Shown here: positions 34,676 through 44,601 of the stretch, in pieces
Layout of the letters: the number at the start of each line of letters is the position of its first letter
Numbering within the stretch: the stretch's first letter is position 1
NCBI GenBank assembly: GCA_016716605.1
Contig: JADJWA010000001.1
Location: 1,426,001 to 1,490,000, forward strand
Source: Flavobacteriales bacterium
GTDB lineage: Bacteria > Bacteroidota > Bacteroidia > Flavobacteriales_F > PHOS-HE28
Direction: 5' to 3'
Length of the DNA: 64,000 nt
Translations under genes and position numbers: made by a program
Notes under the pieces: model-generated
What the model saw: the letters and a program-made list of their open reading frames with translations, nothing else
What the model was told of the DNA's origin: nothing
The model's database searches: none

Positions 34676-37273
34676 ATGAAGCACATCATTCGATCAACCA
34701 TCCTCTCGGCTTCAGTCTTGCTTCCCTTTCAGTTCCTGAGCGCGCAGCCGGGGAGCAATGACCCTACATTCAATATCGGCAGCGGCTTCGAAGGTTCCGA
34801 GTTCTATGTGGGCGTTAACGCGCTAGCGCAACAAGCGGACGGCAAGGTCTTGGTCGGCGGTAGCTTCAGCACGTTCAATGGCACCGCACGGAACGGCATC
34901 GCCCGGCTGAACGTGGACGGCACGCTCGATTCAACCTTCGATCCTGGAACCGGTTGCACAGGCGGCGTCTTCTTCGGGTATGTTTCGGTGATCGCACTTC
35001 AGACTGACGGGCGGGTGCTCATCGGCGGGGACTTCACGGCCGTGAACGGCGTCCCGCGCAACTTCATTGCCAGGCTGAACGCGGACGGCAGCGTGGATTC
35101 CACCTTCGATACCGGGGTCGGGTTCAACAGCGTGGTGATGGCCTTGGCGGTGCGGCCGGACGGCAGGATCATCGCGGGCGGGGACTTCCAGACCTTCAAC
35201 GGCATTGCGCGGAATTACATCGCCCAACTGAACGCCGATGGCACGTTGGACACGGCTTTCGACCCCGGCACCGGCTTCCCCATTCCTGGCTCCAGCGAGG
35301 TCGACGATCTGGTGCTGCAGGCCGATGGCCGGGTGCTGGTGAGCGGGGCCTTCAATGCGTACAACGGAACACCGGTGCAGAACCTCGTACGCCTGGAAAC
35401 GGACGGTGCCTTGGACCCGAGTTGGACCGGTGGTACCGATGGCCGTGTTTGGTCACTGCTCCGCCAGCCGGATGGGCGCCTCTTTGTCGCCGGCGATTTC
35501 CTGCACGTCAATGGCGCGGCCCGCTCCCGTATTGCCCGGCTAGAGCCTGACGGCGCCTTGGATACCAGCTTCAACCCAGGCACTGGCTTCACCTCGGGCC
35601 CAGTCTTCCATATGGCCTTGGCCTCTGATGGCAAGATTGTGGCCGTTGGCCGGTTCCTCGAATTCAACGGGTCACCTCGGGGGAGGATCGCCCGACTGCA
35701 GGCCGATGGTTCGCTCGATACCGCGTTCGACCCCGGCACCGGTTTCAACGATCCGGTCGGCCAAGGCGTGAATGCGGTCATTGTGCAGCCCAGCGGCGGT
35801 ACTGTCACCGGGGGCTACTTCACCTCCTTCAACGGTACGGGCCGCAACTGCCTGGCGCGGCTGCTGGGCGGCTGTTCGGCCGGCACGCCATGCGATGACG
35901 GGGACGCGAGCACCGTTAACGATGTGCTCGACGCTGGTTGCGTGTGCGCCGGCGTGCCCATCGATCCCTGCACGGAGAACATCCTGGAAATCGAGTTCCA
36001 GACCGATGGCGTGAGCGAGATCCAATGGGCCGTGTACGACCAGGTGACCAATGCGCTGGTGCAGACCGATGGCGGGGTACTTGAAGGAAGCCCGATCGTG
36101 GGCTGGAGCTTCTGCCTGAGCAATGGCTGCTACTACTTGGTGGTGACCGATGACGCTGGCGACGGGATAACCGGCGGCGGCTACCTGTTGCGCACGGTGG
36201 AACCCGCCATGCGCCGCGTCGTCGACAACAGCCAGAACTTCAGCAGTGGGTATGCCAGTGCCATCGCCAACAATGAGGGCTTCTGCCTGCCCGTGGGTAC
36301 CGACCGCCTGATCACCACCAGCTGCGACAAGCTTGACTGGGCGCCCTACGCCTGCAGTCAGGCCTTCATCGTAGCCAACATCAACCCGAACGCGACCGGC
36401 TATCAATTCTGGTTCTACGACCCCAATGGCGACTTCAGCTTCAAGCGATTCCAAGCCTCCACGCACTGCTTGCTCTACACCCTCCCGCTCCAGCAAGGCG
36501 TGCTCTACAACGTGAAGGTGCGCTGTCTGGTGAATGGCGTGTACAACAACTGGGGCCCCGCATGCCGCATGATGCTGAACAACGCGCTGGCGCAGTGCCC
36601 GCGCACCAAGCTGCTGGACCTGCCCGGCAACCCGTACTTGAGCTGCGGCCAGAGCCGCACGATCGGCACCAGCCAGCTCGTGCATGCACGTCCGGTGAAG
36701 CGCTTGGTGGAGCCAGGCCCCACCTGCTCAAGCGCATTCTGGCAGAACGCGAACCGCTACCAGTTCCGCTTCCGCATCCCATCGGAGAACATCACCATCG
36801 TGAAGACCAGCGCCACGGGTAAGTACTGGGTGAACACCAACGGCCTGGCCTGCAACAAGACCTACGAGGTGGATGTGCGCGCGAGCTTCGACAATGGCGC
36901 TACCTGGTGCCACAGCAGCGATCCCTACGGCGATATCTGCCTGCTCACCACCACATGCAGCTTCGGCATGGCTGAGGAGAGCTCTTCAAGCGCAGCCGGT
37001 CAGTCCGAGCGGAGCGTGGGACTGTATCCGAACCCCAACAACGGCGACCAGCTCTTCGTGAGCCTGAGCAATGTGGAAGAGGGTGTTGAGTCGATCAACG
37101 TGGACATCTACGACAGCTTCGGCAAGCGCGTGGCCCAGCGCACCCTCGGGGTGCAGGACGGCTTCGTGAACACCACCATCGCCCTGAACGGGGAACTGGC
37201 CAACGGCATGTACCTGGTGAGCATCGCGGCCGGCAGCGCGATCCACACCGAGCGGCTGGTGATACAGAAGTAG
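34676..37273 (+). CDS. T9SS surface protein with seven delta-60 repeats (865 aa)
   Basis: Signal peptide ('VLLPFQFLSAQ'), then seven delta-60 (DUF5122) repeats between residues ~40 and 395, each like 'QPDGRLFVAGDF..VNG..R.RIARLEPDGALDTSF'. Seven such blades suggest a closed beta-propeller. A Cys linker ('GTPCDDGDASTVNDV') joins it to a divergent copy of the shared cassette (from residue 432, 'CTENILEIEFQTDGVSEIQW'), ending in the T9SS domain 'VGLYPNPNNGDQLFVSLS' ... 'ERLVIQK'. The last ~300 bases are almost identical to those of the gene ending at 58012. Role unknown; surface display is the safe inference. Confidence 0.9.
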   Translation: MKHIIRSTILSASVLLPFQFLSAQPGSNDPTFNIGSGFEGSEFYVGVNALAQQADGKVLVGGSFSTFNGTARNGIARLNVDGTLDSTFDPGTGCTGGVFFGYVSVIALQTDGRVLIGGDFTAVNGVPRNFIARLNADGSVDSTFDTGVGFNSVVMALAVRPDGRIIAGGDFQTFNGIARNYIAQLNADGTLDTAFDPGTGFPIPGSSEVDDLVLQADGRVLVSGAFNAYNGTPVQNLVRLETDGALDPSWTGGTDGRVWSLLRQPDGRLFVAGDFLHVNGAARSRIARLEPDGALDTSFNPGTGFTSGPVFHMALASDGKIVAVGRFLEFNGSPRGRIARLQADGSLDTAFDPGTGFNDPVGQGVNAVIVQPSGGTVTGGYFTSFNGTGRNCLARLLGGCSAGTPCDDGDASTVNDVLDAGCVCAGVPIDPCTENILEIEFQTDGVSEIQWAVYDQVTNALVQTDGGVLEGSPIVGWSFCLSNGCYYLVVTDDAGDGITGGGYLLRTVEPAMRRVVDNSQNFSSGYASAIANNEGFCLPVGTDRLITTSCDKLDWAPYACSQAFIVANINPNATGYQFWFYDPNGDFSFKRFQASTHCLLYTLPLQQGVLYNVKVRCLVNGVYNNWGPACRMMLNNALAQCPRTKLLDLPGNPYLSCGQSRTIGTSQLVHARPVKRLVEPGPTCSSAFWQNANRYQFRFRIPSENITIVKTSATGKYWVNTNGLACNKTYEVDVRASFDNGATWCHSSDPYGDICLLTTTCSFGMAEESSSSAAGQSERSVGLYPNPNNGDQLFVSLSNVEEGVESINVDIYDSFGKRVAQRTLGVQDGFVNTTIALNGELANGMYLVSIAAGSAIHTERLVIQK

Positions 37274-37295
37274 GCGCGAGCGAGACGCATTGCTT

Positions 37296-37340
37296 AGAGG
37301 CCCCGGTCATCCCGCAATGCAGCGGGAGGCCGGGGCCTCT
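37296..37340. terminator. Large bidirectional hairpin between surface gene and CHAT operon
   Basis: Outer arms AGAGGCCCCGG (37296-37306) and CCGGGGCCTCT (37330-37340) are perfect; inner arms TCCCGC and GCGGGA (37310-37315, 37322-37327) extend the stem. It lies between the convergent stops at 37273 and 37346 and probably ends both transcripts. Confidence 0.8.
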
Positions 37341-37345
37341 TGCGT

Positions 37346-40300
37346 TCACGTCCGTCGCATTCGCCAGAATAAGAGAAGGCCAATAAGTGCGACGCCAAGA
37401 ACAAGCAAAACAGCGCCCCATGGACCGCGACCTTCCAGATTCACCGGATTCACATCGCCCACCATCACCAATCCCGCCCAATAGTATGGCAGCGAGAGAT
37501 CCCCGTCCGCCTTCGCGAGATGATCGAGCTTGGCCTGCCGCAGTGCCTCGTGTTTCGGCAGGCCATCCGCGAGATGCTCGTAGAAACGCGCGATGATCTC
37601 CGAGCTCACCTTCTCGTCGATGCTCCATAACGACATGACGAGGCTTGGGCAACCGGCATAAGCGAAACTGTAGCCGATAGAGCGAACACCTTCTCCCTCA
37701 TCGTCTTTCCCGATTCCGGTCTCGCAGGCCGTAAGCACCGCGAGTTGCGCGCGCAGGTCGAGCTCGTAGATCTCATAGGCGTGCAGGTAACCATCGGAAT
37801 CGGCATCCACGCCACTGCCATCCTTGCTCAGGACAAGCCGGGAGTACATGGGCGATGCGGCGTTCATCTCGGCGTGCGTGCCCAGGTGCAGGATGCCGTA
37901 CTGCTCGGCAACATCTCGGAATCCCCTCTCGCTCGCATCACCGCCGAGCATCACCTTGGCGGAGAGCAATGGACCGAGGCCCTGTGCAGTAGTGGTCGCG
38001 AAAGGCTGGCGCACGTAGCGCAGGTAATCCCTATCCAACTGGGCCGTGTCCTTGACGCCCGCGACGTATGTCCTCTTCAGTTCGTCATCGAATCCCGGAG
38101 CGATGGCGAGCGTCCCATTCGAGCCAGCACGGGCGAGATCGGCGAATTGCATGGCCGTGGTGGCGCTCAGCAGGTAAGCGATCGCAAAGCGCTGGAGCAG
38201 CAGGTGCTCGCGGAAGTCCTTCCCGGTGGATGGCCGATCGAGCAACACTTCGAAGTTCACCTGTTGGAGCGCACCGTCGGGGATGATGAGCAGTTCCTTC
38301 CCGGTCAACAGCGGTTCCACTGGCGCAAAGACCTTCTTGTAAAGCTCGTGCGCAATTCCAAAGTAGGCGTCCGGAGTGCGCAGATCGATGGATGCCTTCA
38401 GCATCTCCACGTCTCCGGTCACGCCATCATTCTCCACGCGTACCAGCGCGGATGTGTCGCGCGCGATCACCAGCAGGTATAAATGGCCAGCGGTCATCGC
38501 ATAGGCCAGCGCTTGCCGATCGCCGGATAATAGCTTCTTCCGGATATCGCCCAGTGTGACCCGCTGCTCGCCATACCGAAGGTTGAAGTAGGCGGGCTGT
38601 TCCTTCTGCAACCGAGCGAGGAAATCAGCATAGGCCTTCTCTCGAAGATCCATGTCGGTGGCGGACGCGCGATCGTCTTCGTCGATGTCCAGCGCGTTGA
38701 TCAGTTCCTGTTCCTTGGTGAGTATCGAATCGGGAACGCCCGCGAAGCGAAGTCCCGCGAACGTGTTAAGGCGGCTCTTCAGCAAGATTGAGCGGTCCGC
38801 TTCTGAAAGCGCTAGGAAGCGCTCGATATCCTCCTCTGAACCGGACTTCGCGTGGGCATCGTAGGTCAGGTCCATGGCAAGATCGAACAAGCGCTTCTGC
38901 GCACCGATGAGCAGGAGCTGCGAGGCTTCATCCTTCACGGCCGCCTTGTTCCTCGCAAGCGAAAGGATGGCGAGGTCGAGCTCATCGTTCCATTCCTTCT
39001 TAGGAGAAGCGTTCTCGTTCAGCAGACGCTGTGCGCGCACTCTCCAGTAGATGGCATCGGGCAGGAGATGCGGATCCGGAAAGGCCTGCGGGATGCTGGT
39101 GGCCTTCAATGCACGCGCTCGGTCCTTCAACAGATCAAGCGCTCTTTGGCTGAAGATCAGCGCTGCGGTCGCATCACCGCCGTTGAATGCCGCCTCTGCC
39201 AGGAGCACATCACAGTGCGCCACCTTGTAATGGGTGGAGTCGTAGATGCTCGCCAGGATCCGTCTCGCATCCTGCAGGTCCCTGCCGGCATCGGCAAAAC
39301 GGCCCGCCTTCACGTGCATGCGCGCGCGTCCTTGCAAGGTGAGCGCGAGCACCGCATCCGTACTTGCATCGGTATTGAGCAGGCCTGCTGCGATGCTGAC
39401 CTTGTAGAGCGAATCGGCCCGTGAGGTCTCGCCCTTGCGCTGCGCGATGTCCCCCAGCTTGGAACAGGCGCGGATGTACTCCTCGCTTCGCTTGCCGAAC
39501 TTCTTCTCGCACGCCGCGAGGTAGGTGCTCACCAATTCATCGGCCTTGTCCAGCGCCCCGGAGGAAAGCTCCAGATCGGCCATGCGGTCCCGGACCACCA
39601 ACAGCTGGGGATCATCAGGCTGCAGCACTTTGCTGCGGTCGTTCCATGCGATCTCCAGCAATTCCCGCGCACGACCTTCATCGCCCATCTGTTGGTACAC
39701 CGTGGCGAGGTTCAAATACGTGCGTGATCGGTTCACGATGGCCTCGTCGCGCGTGAACTGATCGGTGACGGCAGCAATGATGCGGTCGCTGTTGCGCAGG
39801 CTTTCGTGGTAGTAGGACTTGGCGCGCGTGAAGTCGCCCGCGTTCTGCCACATCACGCCCAGGTTGCCGTTGGTGCTCACCTTGCGGATCAGGATCGCTT
39901 CCTCAGTTCCGTCGCCCAGCACCTCCAGCGCCTTCATGTACTGCTCCTCCGCATCGCGGATGCGGCCCATGTGCCAATAGGCTACGCCTACAGCGGTGTA
40001 GGATTCAGCCCATTGCGCAGGAGGAATGGAATCGGCCTTGGCGTACTGATCAAGCGCGGCGAGGGCATACTTCGCCGATTTCCGGTGATCGCCGATCACA
40101 CTGTAGTCGAAGGCCAGGTATTGCCGCGCGCGCCCACGCTGGGCGAGCGGAACCTTCGGATCGCCATCTGCAACAGTGACGGCGATGGAGTCCACCCGCG
40201 CGCACTGCTTCATCTCGCCCGCATCGTAGTACGTCCAGCTCAGGTCGAAGAGGGCCTCCAATTCATTGTTCGCGTTTCCGCGCCGCTTGATCAGCGCGTA

Positions 40301-40594
40301 GATGCGTTCGGCCGCAGCCGTTCCTGCCGCAGCGTCCATCAGCTTGCGGTGGGCACGACCGTATTTGTAGAGGTAGCGGTGCAACGAATCCGCGTAAGCC
40401 GTGCCAGGCGACTCCTTGATCTGCGCGTCGATCTCCTTGATCGTCTCCGCATACTTCTCGGCCTCATAGAGTTCGTGGATGCGGGCATGACGAGCGGCCA
40501 GCCCGCTCGGCACCTGCGCTTGGACGGAAGCGCAAACGACCAGCAAGGCCGACAGAAATGCCAAGCCGCCTAGTCGATTGGTCCTCGCCGCCAT
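37346..40594 (-). CDS. TPR-CHAT caspase-like protease homologue, distal copy (1082 aa)
   Basis: A signal peptide ('LAFLSALLVVCASVQAQ') is followed by about 550 residues of TPR-type helical repeats ('AESYTAVGVAYWHMGRIRDA', 'YLNLATVYQQMGDEGRARE'), a linker with 'LALSEADRSILLKSRLN', and a CHAT domain (about 740-1045). The CHAT catalytic pair is intact: His907 in 'ILHLGTHAEMN' and Cys957 in 'AVLTACETGIG', with 'GYSFAYAGCPSLVMSLW' after it. A C-terminal membrane helix (about 1059-1078, 'VLLVLGVALIGLLLFW') ends in 'RMRRT'. TPR and CHAT parts would therefore be periplasmic and anchored at the C-terminus. It starts 30 bases after the stop of its paralogue and is the last gene of the sigma/anti-sigma operon. 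CHAT proteins are caspase-related peptidases; the substrate here is unknown. Confidence 0.9.
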   Translation of the reverse strand: MAARTNRLGGLAFLSALLVVCASVQAQVPSGLAARHARIHELYEAEKYAETIKEIDAQIKESPGTAYADSLHRYLYKYGRAHRKLMDAAAGTAAAERIYALIKRRGNANNELEALFDLSWTYYDAGEMKQCARVDSIAVTVADGDPKVPLAQRGRARQYLAFDYSVIGDHRKSAKYALAALDQYAKADSIPPAQWAESYTAVGVAYWHMGRIRDAEEQYMKALEVLGDGTEEAILIRKVSTNGNLGVMWQNAGDFTRAKSYYHESLRNSDRIIAAVTDQFTRDEAIVNRSRTYLNLATVYQQMGDEGRARELLEIAWNDRSKVLQPDDPQLLVVRDRMADLELSSGALDKADELVSTYLAACEKKFGKRSEEYIRACSKLGDIAQRKGETSRADSLYKVSIAAGLLNTDASTDAVLALTLQGRARMHVKAGRFADAGRDLQDARRILASIYDSTHYKVAHCDVLLAEAAFNGGDATAALIFSQRALDLLKDRARALKATSIPQAFPDPHLLPDAIYWRVRAQRLLNENASPKKEWNDELDLAILSLARNKAAVKDEASQLLLIGAQKRLFDLAMDLTYDAHAKSGSEEDIERFLALSEADRSILLKSRLNTFAGLRFAGVPDSILTKEQELINALDIDEDDRASATDMDLREKAYADFLARLQKEQPAYFNLRYGEQRVTLGDIRKKLLSGDRQALAYAMTAGHLYLLVIARDTSALVRVENDGVTGDVEMLKASIDLRTPDAYFGIAHELYKKVFAPVEPLLTGKELLIIPDGALQQVNFEVLLDRPSTGKDFREHLLLQRFAIAYLLSATTAMQFADLARAGSNGTLAIAPGFDDELKRTYVAGVKDTAQLDRDYLRYVRQPFATTTAQGLGPLLSAKVMLGGDASERGFRDVAEQYGILHLGTHAEMNAASPMYSRLVLSKDGSGVDADSDGYLHAYEIYELDLRAQLAVLTACETGIGKDDEGEGVRSIGYSFAYAGCPSLVMSLWSIDEKVSSEIIARFYEHLADGLPKHEALRQAKLDHLAKADGDLSLPYYWAGLVMVGDVNPVNLEGRGPWGAVLLVLGVALIGLLLFWRMRRT

Positions 40595-40624
40595 GGATAG
40601 AGCGATGCGAAGATGGCACAGCCC

Positions 40625-43600
40625 TCACGAATGCGGTCGCCGCCGCAGATAGGCCCAGGCGAGCCAAATCAACGCAAGACCGATGGGCACCAAGGCCATC
40701 ATCGTCATCACGCTCCAACCCCTTTCCGCACCTTCAATCGGCTCCACATCGCCCATGAGCACCATGCCCGCCCAGTAGTAAGGCAAGGCCAGCTCATCCC
40801 CGGCATCCTCCAGGTATTCCAGCTTCGCTTGCCGCAGGGCCACATGCTTCGGCATCCCATCGGCCAGGTGCTCATAGAAGCGCTTAATGATCTCCGAGCT
40901 CGACTTCTCATCGATCTCCCACAAGGAGGTGACCAAACTGGGGCAGCCCGCGTAGGCGAAGCTGTAGCCAAGCGAGCGCACACCTTCGCCCTCCACGTTG
41001 CTGCCTGCGCCTGTTTCGCATGCGGTCAGCACGGCGAGTTGCGCGCGCAGGTCCATCTCGTAGATCTCGTAAGCGTGCAGGTAACCATCGGCATCGGCCT
41101 CGATGCTGCCACCGTCCTTGCTGAGGACGAGGCGCGAGTACATCGGTGCGTGCTCGTTCAATTCAGCGTGCGTGCCCAAGTGAAGGATGCCATAGTCCTT
41201 GGCCTGCGCGCGGAAACCTTTCTCGTCAGCCTCACCGCCCACCATGACCGTGGCGGAGAGCAATTCGCCCAATTCCTGCGCGGTGCTCAGCGCGAAGGGC
41301 TGGCGCACGTAGCCGAGGAAGTCGCGATCGAGGCGCGCAGAGTCCTTCACCTGCGCGATGTAGCGCTGCTTGAGCTCATCACTGAATCCGGGCGCGAGCG
41401 CCAGCGCCTTGGTCTGACGGCCCTGTTTGAGTCCACTGAACTGCACGGCCGTGGTGGCGCTGAGCAGGTAGGCGATGGCGTATCGCTGGAGCAACAGGTG
41501 CTTCCGGAAGTCGCTCGCTCCGGCTGGAGCACTCAGCAGCGCCTCGAAGTTGATGCGGTGCAGTTCCCCATCGGGAATGATGAGCAATTCCGGCTTGCGC
41601 AGGAGCGGCGCCACCGGCGCGAAGACCTTTTCATGCAGTTCGTGGGCGGCCTTCATGTACCGTTCGTGATCCCGGGATATCACGGATGCGTTCAGGGCCT
41701 TCACGGCTTCGGGAATGCCCTTGCTCGATACGCGCATGAGCGTGGTCGTGTCCGCGCTGACCACGAGCATGTACAGGTGCTCGCCGGTGACCGCATACGC
41801 TAACAGGTCGCGCTGATCGGTCACAAGCTGCTCTCGGAGGTCACGGACCGTGACGCTCGGATTGCCGTACCGCAGGGAGAAATAGCTGGGGTGGCGTAGG
41901 CGAAGCGTGTCGAGGAACGCGGCGTAGGCCTCTTCATGCTCGAAGACCTCGTTGCCTGCCTTGGGGTCATCCGGATCGACGTTCAATGCCTTCAGCAACT
42001 GCTGTTCGCGGGTGAGCACGCTGCCCGGCACATTGGCATAGCGCAGGCTGGTGAATGCATTGAGACGGCCTTTGAGCAGGATGGACCGGTCCGACTCGGA
42101 GATCCGAAGGAACCGGTCGAGATCGGTTCCATCACCGAAGCGTTCATGCGCCGCATGCGCGAGTTCAAGTCCGAGGTCGAACAGCCGTCGATGCGACCCC
42201 GCCATCTGCAAGCGTGCGCCCTCCTCGCTCAACGAACTCATATTGCGGTGAAGCGAAGTGAAGGCTGGCTCGAGTTGCTGCAGCCACTCGCGCTCACCGC
42301 TGCCATCCGGTCGTGTGGCACGCTCAACCGCCACCTTGGCCATGACCGCATCGGCCAGCAGAGCGGGATCGCGAAAAGCGGTAGGTGCGAATGGGCCATT
42401 CACGATCGCGAAGCGATTGGAAAGAAGTTGGATCGCTGAATCAGCGAACTGGCGTGCCAAGGCGGTGTCGCCCAAGGTGAGCGCGGCACCGGAGATCACG
42501 ACGTCAGCCTCCGCGAGCCGTTCGCTCCGTGGACCAAGGATCCTGCTGCGTATGCCACGGCTCAGCATGAGGTCGCTGATGGCATCGGCAGGGCGTCCTT
42601 GGGCGATCCGCAGGTCGGCACGCTCGCCGAGCGCGTTGGCGAGGTACCTGCTTGATGAGCTGCGTACCATTCGGTCGTCGCGTGGCAGGGCTTCGGCATA
42701 GATCGAATCCGCACGCGCCAACTGGCCCCGCTTGGCCGCCATGCGGGCGAGTTTGCACCGGAGGCTCATCAGCCGCTCCGCGCCGCCTTCGTTCGTGACT
42801 TCTGTTGCATCGATCTGTTCCATCAGGAGCCTCTCGGCCCGCTCATGGTTACCGGCCATCGACTCTACCTCGGCCAGGCCCTCATTCAGGTCGATCACGG
42901 CTGGATGCTTCTCGCCGAGAAGTTCCTTGCGTTCTGCCTGGGCGGTCCGCAAGTAGGAGCCCGCCCGGTCGAAATCAGCCATGTCGAAGTAGGTCGAGGC
43001 CAGGTTCATCAGGATGCGCGTGCGGTTCCATTTCGCGTTGGTCTGTCGTTGCGGATCGCCCTTGGTCCTCGCAATCACATCATTCATGGCATGCAGCGCA
43101 CGCGTGTTGACCTCCTTGCTCCGGTGCAGGTTCCCCGTGCCCTGCACGAGGATCGCCAGATTCCCGAGCAGCACGGCCCGGGTTGATAGCGCTTCGAGGC
43201 CCGTATCACGCTCCGTCATGGCGATCCCTTCCGCATAGCTGACCTCTGCTTCACGCGTGCGTCCGAGATGGCGCAACGAGCCGCCTTTCCCGCTGAAGTA
43301 GGTGGGCAGTCGTTGCGTCGGCAACGGGTCGATGTCCTCGGCGATCGAGATCGCGCGCTCGATCAACGGAAACGCTGCCTCATAGCGTCCCAGGTCCATG
43401 TGCGTGAGCGCCATGCAATAGTGCGCGTCCGCCAGAATGATCGGCGGGATGCGGTCGGCGTTGCGCGTGGCCGTCGCCAGGGCAAGCTCGCCTACGCGCT
43501 CGTACTCCTGCATCATGGACAGGTCGTAGTAGAGCGCGCTGAGCTTGATCAGGGCCTTTACCTCCCATTGCGGCGAGCGCTTCGCGGCTGCGATCCGCTG

Positions 43601-43876
43601 ATAGAGGCCTTCAGCCGCTGCGGCACCGGCATCGGGCCCCTTCGTCTGCCAGTGGGCATTCCCGAGCGGATAGATGCAGTTCCAGAGCGAATCCTGCCAG
43701 GACGTTCCCGCAGCGGCCGCTTCCTGGGCGTTGATCTCGGCGATCACCTGCGCGTAATCTTTCCTGCCGTTGAGTTCCTTGATCCGCTTATCGCGGGCCA
43801 ACAATTCCGGATCGCCCTGGGCGAACACGCCGTGCGCGCCCCATGCCAGCCCCGCGATCAGGACGGCCGCGCGCAT
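40625..43876 (-). CDS. TPR-CHAT caspase-like protease homologue, proximal copy (1083 aa)
   Basis: Same architecture as the distal copy: signal peptide ('LIAGLAWGAHGVFAQ'), TPR-like repeats, 'LRISESDRSILLKGRLN', CHAT domain and a C-terminal membrane helix before 'YLRRRPHS'. The catalytic residues are His903 ('ILHLGTHAELN') and Cys953 ('AVLTACETGAG'). From the His region to the membrane helix the two copies are largely the same residue for residue, while the TPR parts have drifted much further. This fits a tandem duplication with selection on the protease part. ATG 43876 shares its A with the stop of the anti-sigma gene (TGATG), so translation is probably coupled. Confidence 0.9.
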   Translation of the reverse strand: MRAAVLIAGLAWGAHGVFAQGDPELLARDKRIKELNGRKDYAQVIAEINAQEAAAAGTSWQDSLWNCIYPLGNAHWQTKGPDAGAAAAEGLYQRIAAAKRSPQWEVKALIKLSALYYDLSMMQEYERVGELALATATRNADRIPPIILADAHYCMALTHMDLGRYEAAFPLIERAISIAEDIDPLPTQRLPTYFSGKGGSLRHLGRTREAEVSYAEGIAMTERDTGLEALSTRAVLLGNLAILVQGTGNLHRSKEVNTRALHAMNDVIARTKGDPQRQTNAKWNRTRILMNLASTYFDMADFDRAGSYLRTAQAERKELLGEKHPAVIDLNEGLAEVESMAGNHERAERLLMEQIDATEVTNEGGAERLMSLRCKLARMAAKRGQLARADSIYAEALPRDDRMVRSSSSRYLANALGERADLRIAQGRPADAISDLMLSRGIRSRILGPRSERLAEADVVISGAALTLGDTALARQFADSAIQLLSNRFAIVNGPFAPTAFRDPALLADAVMAKVAVERATRPDGSGEREWLQQLEPAFTSLHRNMSSLSEEGARLQMAGSHRRLFDLGLELAHAAHERFGDGTDLDRFLRISESDRSILLKGRLNAFTSLRYANVPGSVLTREQQLLKALNVDPDDPKAGNEVFEHEEAYAAFLDTLRLRHPSYFSLRYGNPSVTVRDLREQLVTDQRDLLAYAVTGEHLYMLVVSADTTTLMRVSSKGIPEAVKALNASVISRDHERYMKAAHELHEKVFAPVAPLLRKPELLIIPDGELHRINFEALLSAPAGASDFRKHLLLQRYAIAYLLSATTAVQFSGLKQGRQTKALALAPGFSDELKQRYIAQVKDSARLDRDFLGYVRQPFALSTAQELGELLSATVMVGGEADEKGFRAQAKDYGILHLGTHAELNEHAPMYSRLVLSKDGGSIEADADGYLHAYEIYEMDLRAQLAVLTACETGAGSNVEGEGVRSLGYSFAYAGCPSLVTSLWEIDEKSSSEIIKRFYEHLADGMPKHVALRQAKLEYLEDAGDELALPYYWAGMVLMGDVEPIEGAERGWSVMTMMALVPIGLALIWLAWAYLRRRPHS

Positions 43877-44601
43877 CACTCCTGGAGTTGAGCTTTGATC
43901 AATCGGGCGCGCTCACTATAGACCGTGTCGGCATCCAACGGAATGGCCAAGGCTTTCTCTCCTTCACCTGTGCGCACGTAGGACAAGAAGAGGAACCACC
44001 GCGCCTTGGCCTGGAACACCGAAGCACCTTCGTTCGCCAACGCCGCCAGCATCGGCTCGGCGGCTCGCGCGTCACCCTCCGCCATGTGCGCTGAGGCGAT
44101 ATAGTAGCGCAGGGTATCGTTCATCGGCTCGGCCTGCAGCAGCGGTGACCATTTCGCACGCGCCTCCGCATAATTGCCTTCCTTGTAGGAGACCATTGCA
44201 TCGGCGAAGGCAGGATCGGCGGTGGCGCTCATGGCGACGGGCAGGCCCGGATCGGCTGCGAAATGCTCGGCGAAGAGCCTTTCGTTAAGCGATGGGCGCA
44301 TGGACCACCAGATGGCACCGGAGATGAGCACTGCGATGACCGCTGCATATTTCAGGTAGCGCGACCAGTGGGTGCCGCTCGCTTGGGCACCATCCTCCGC
44401 CACGATCCCCTTCAACATGCGCGTAACCCCGCCCAGCTCCACGGCCCGGATATTCTCGCGCTCCAGTTCCACTTCGGCACGCAAGTCGGCATCGCCTGCC
44501 AAGCGCTGCTCGAAGGCCTCGCGCTCCAACGCGTCCATGCGATCGAGCACGTACGACTCGATGGCTTCGAAGGTGGGTCTATCCAATGCGCCGTTGCTCA
44601 T
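43876..44601 (-). CDS. Anti-sigma factor-like membrane protein with periplasmic TPR
   Basis: 241 residues. The N-terminal ~60 residues ('FEAIESYVLDRMDALEREAF' and 'LAGDADLRAEVELE') match the helical sigma-binding region of zinc-free Bacteroidota anti-sigma factors. One membrane helix lies at about 83-100 ('YLKYAAVIAVLISGAIWW'), and the periplasmic part has TPR-like helices ('AMVSYKEGNYAEARAKW', 'LRYYIASAHMAEGDARAAE'). It would hold the ECF sigma factor at the membrane until a periplasmic cue acts. ATG 44601 overlaps the sigma stop (ATGA), and its own stop overlaps the CHAT start. The periplasmic TPR part faces the same compartment as the CHAT proteins. Confidence 0.82.
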   Translation of the reverse strand: MSNGALDRPTFEAIESYVLDRMDALEREAFEQRLAGDADLRAEVELERENIRAVELGGVTRMLKGIVAEDGAQASGTHWSRYLKYAAVIAVLISGAIWWSMRPSLNERLFAEHFAADPGLPVAMSATADPAFADAMVSYKEGNYAEARAKWSPLLQAEPMNDTLRYYIASAHMAEGDARAAEPMLAALANEGASVFQAKARWFLFLSYVRTGEGEKALAIPLDADTVYSERARLIKAQLQE

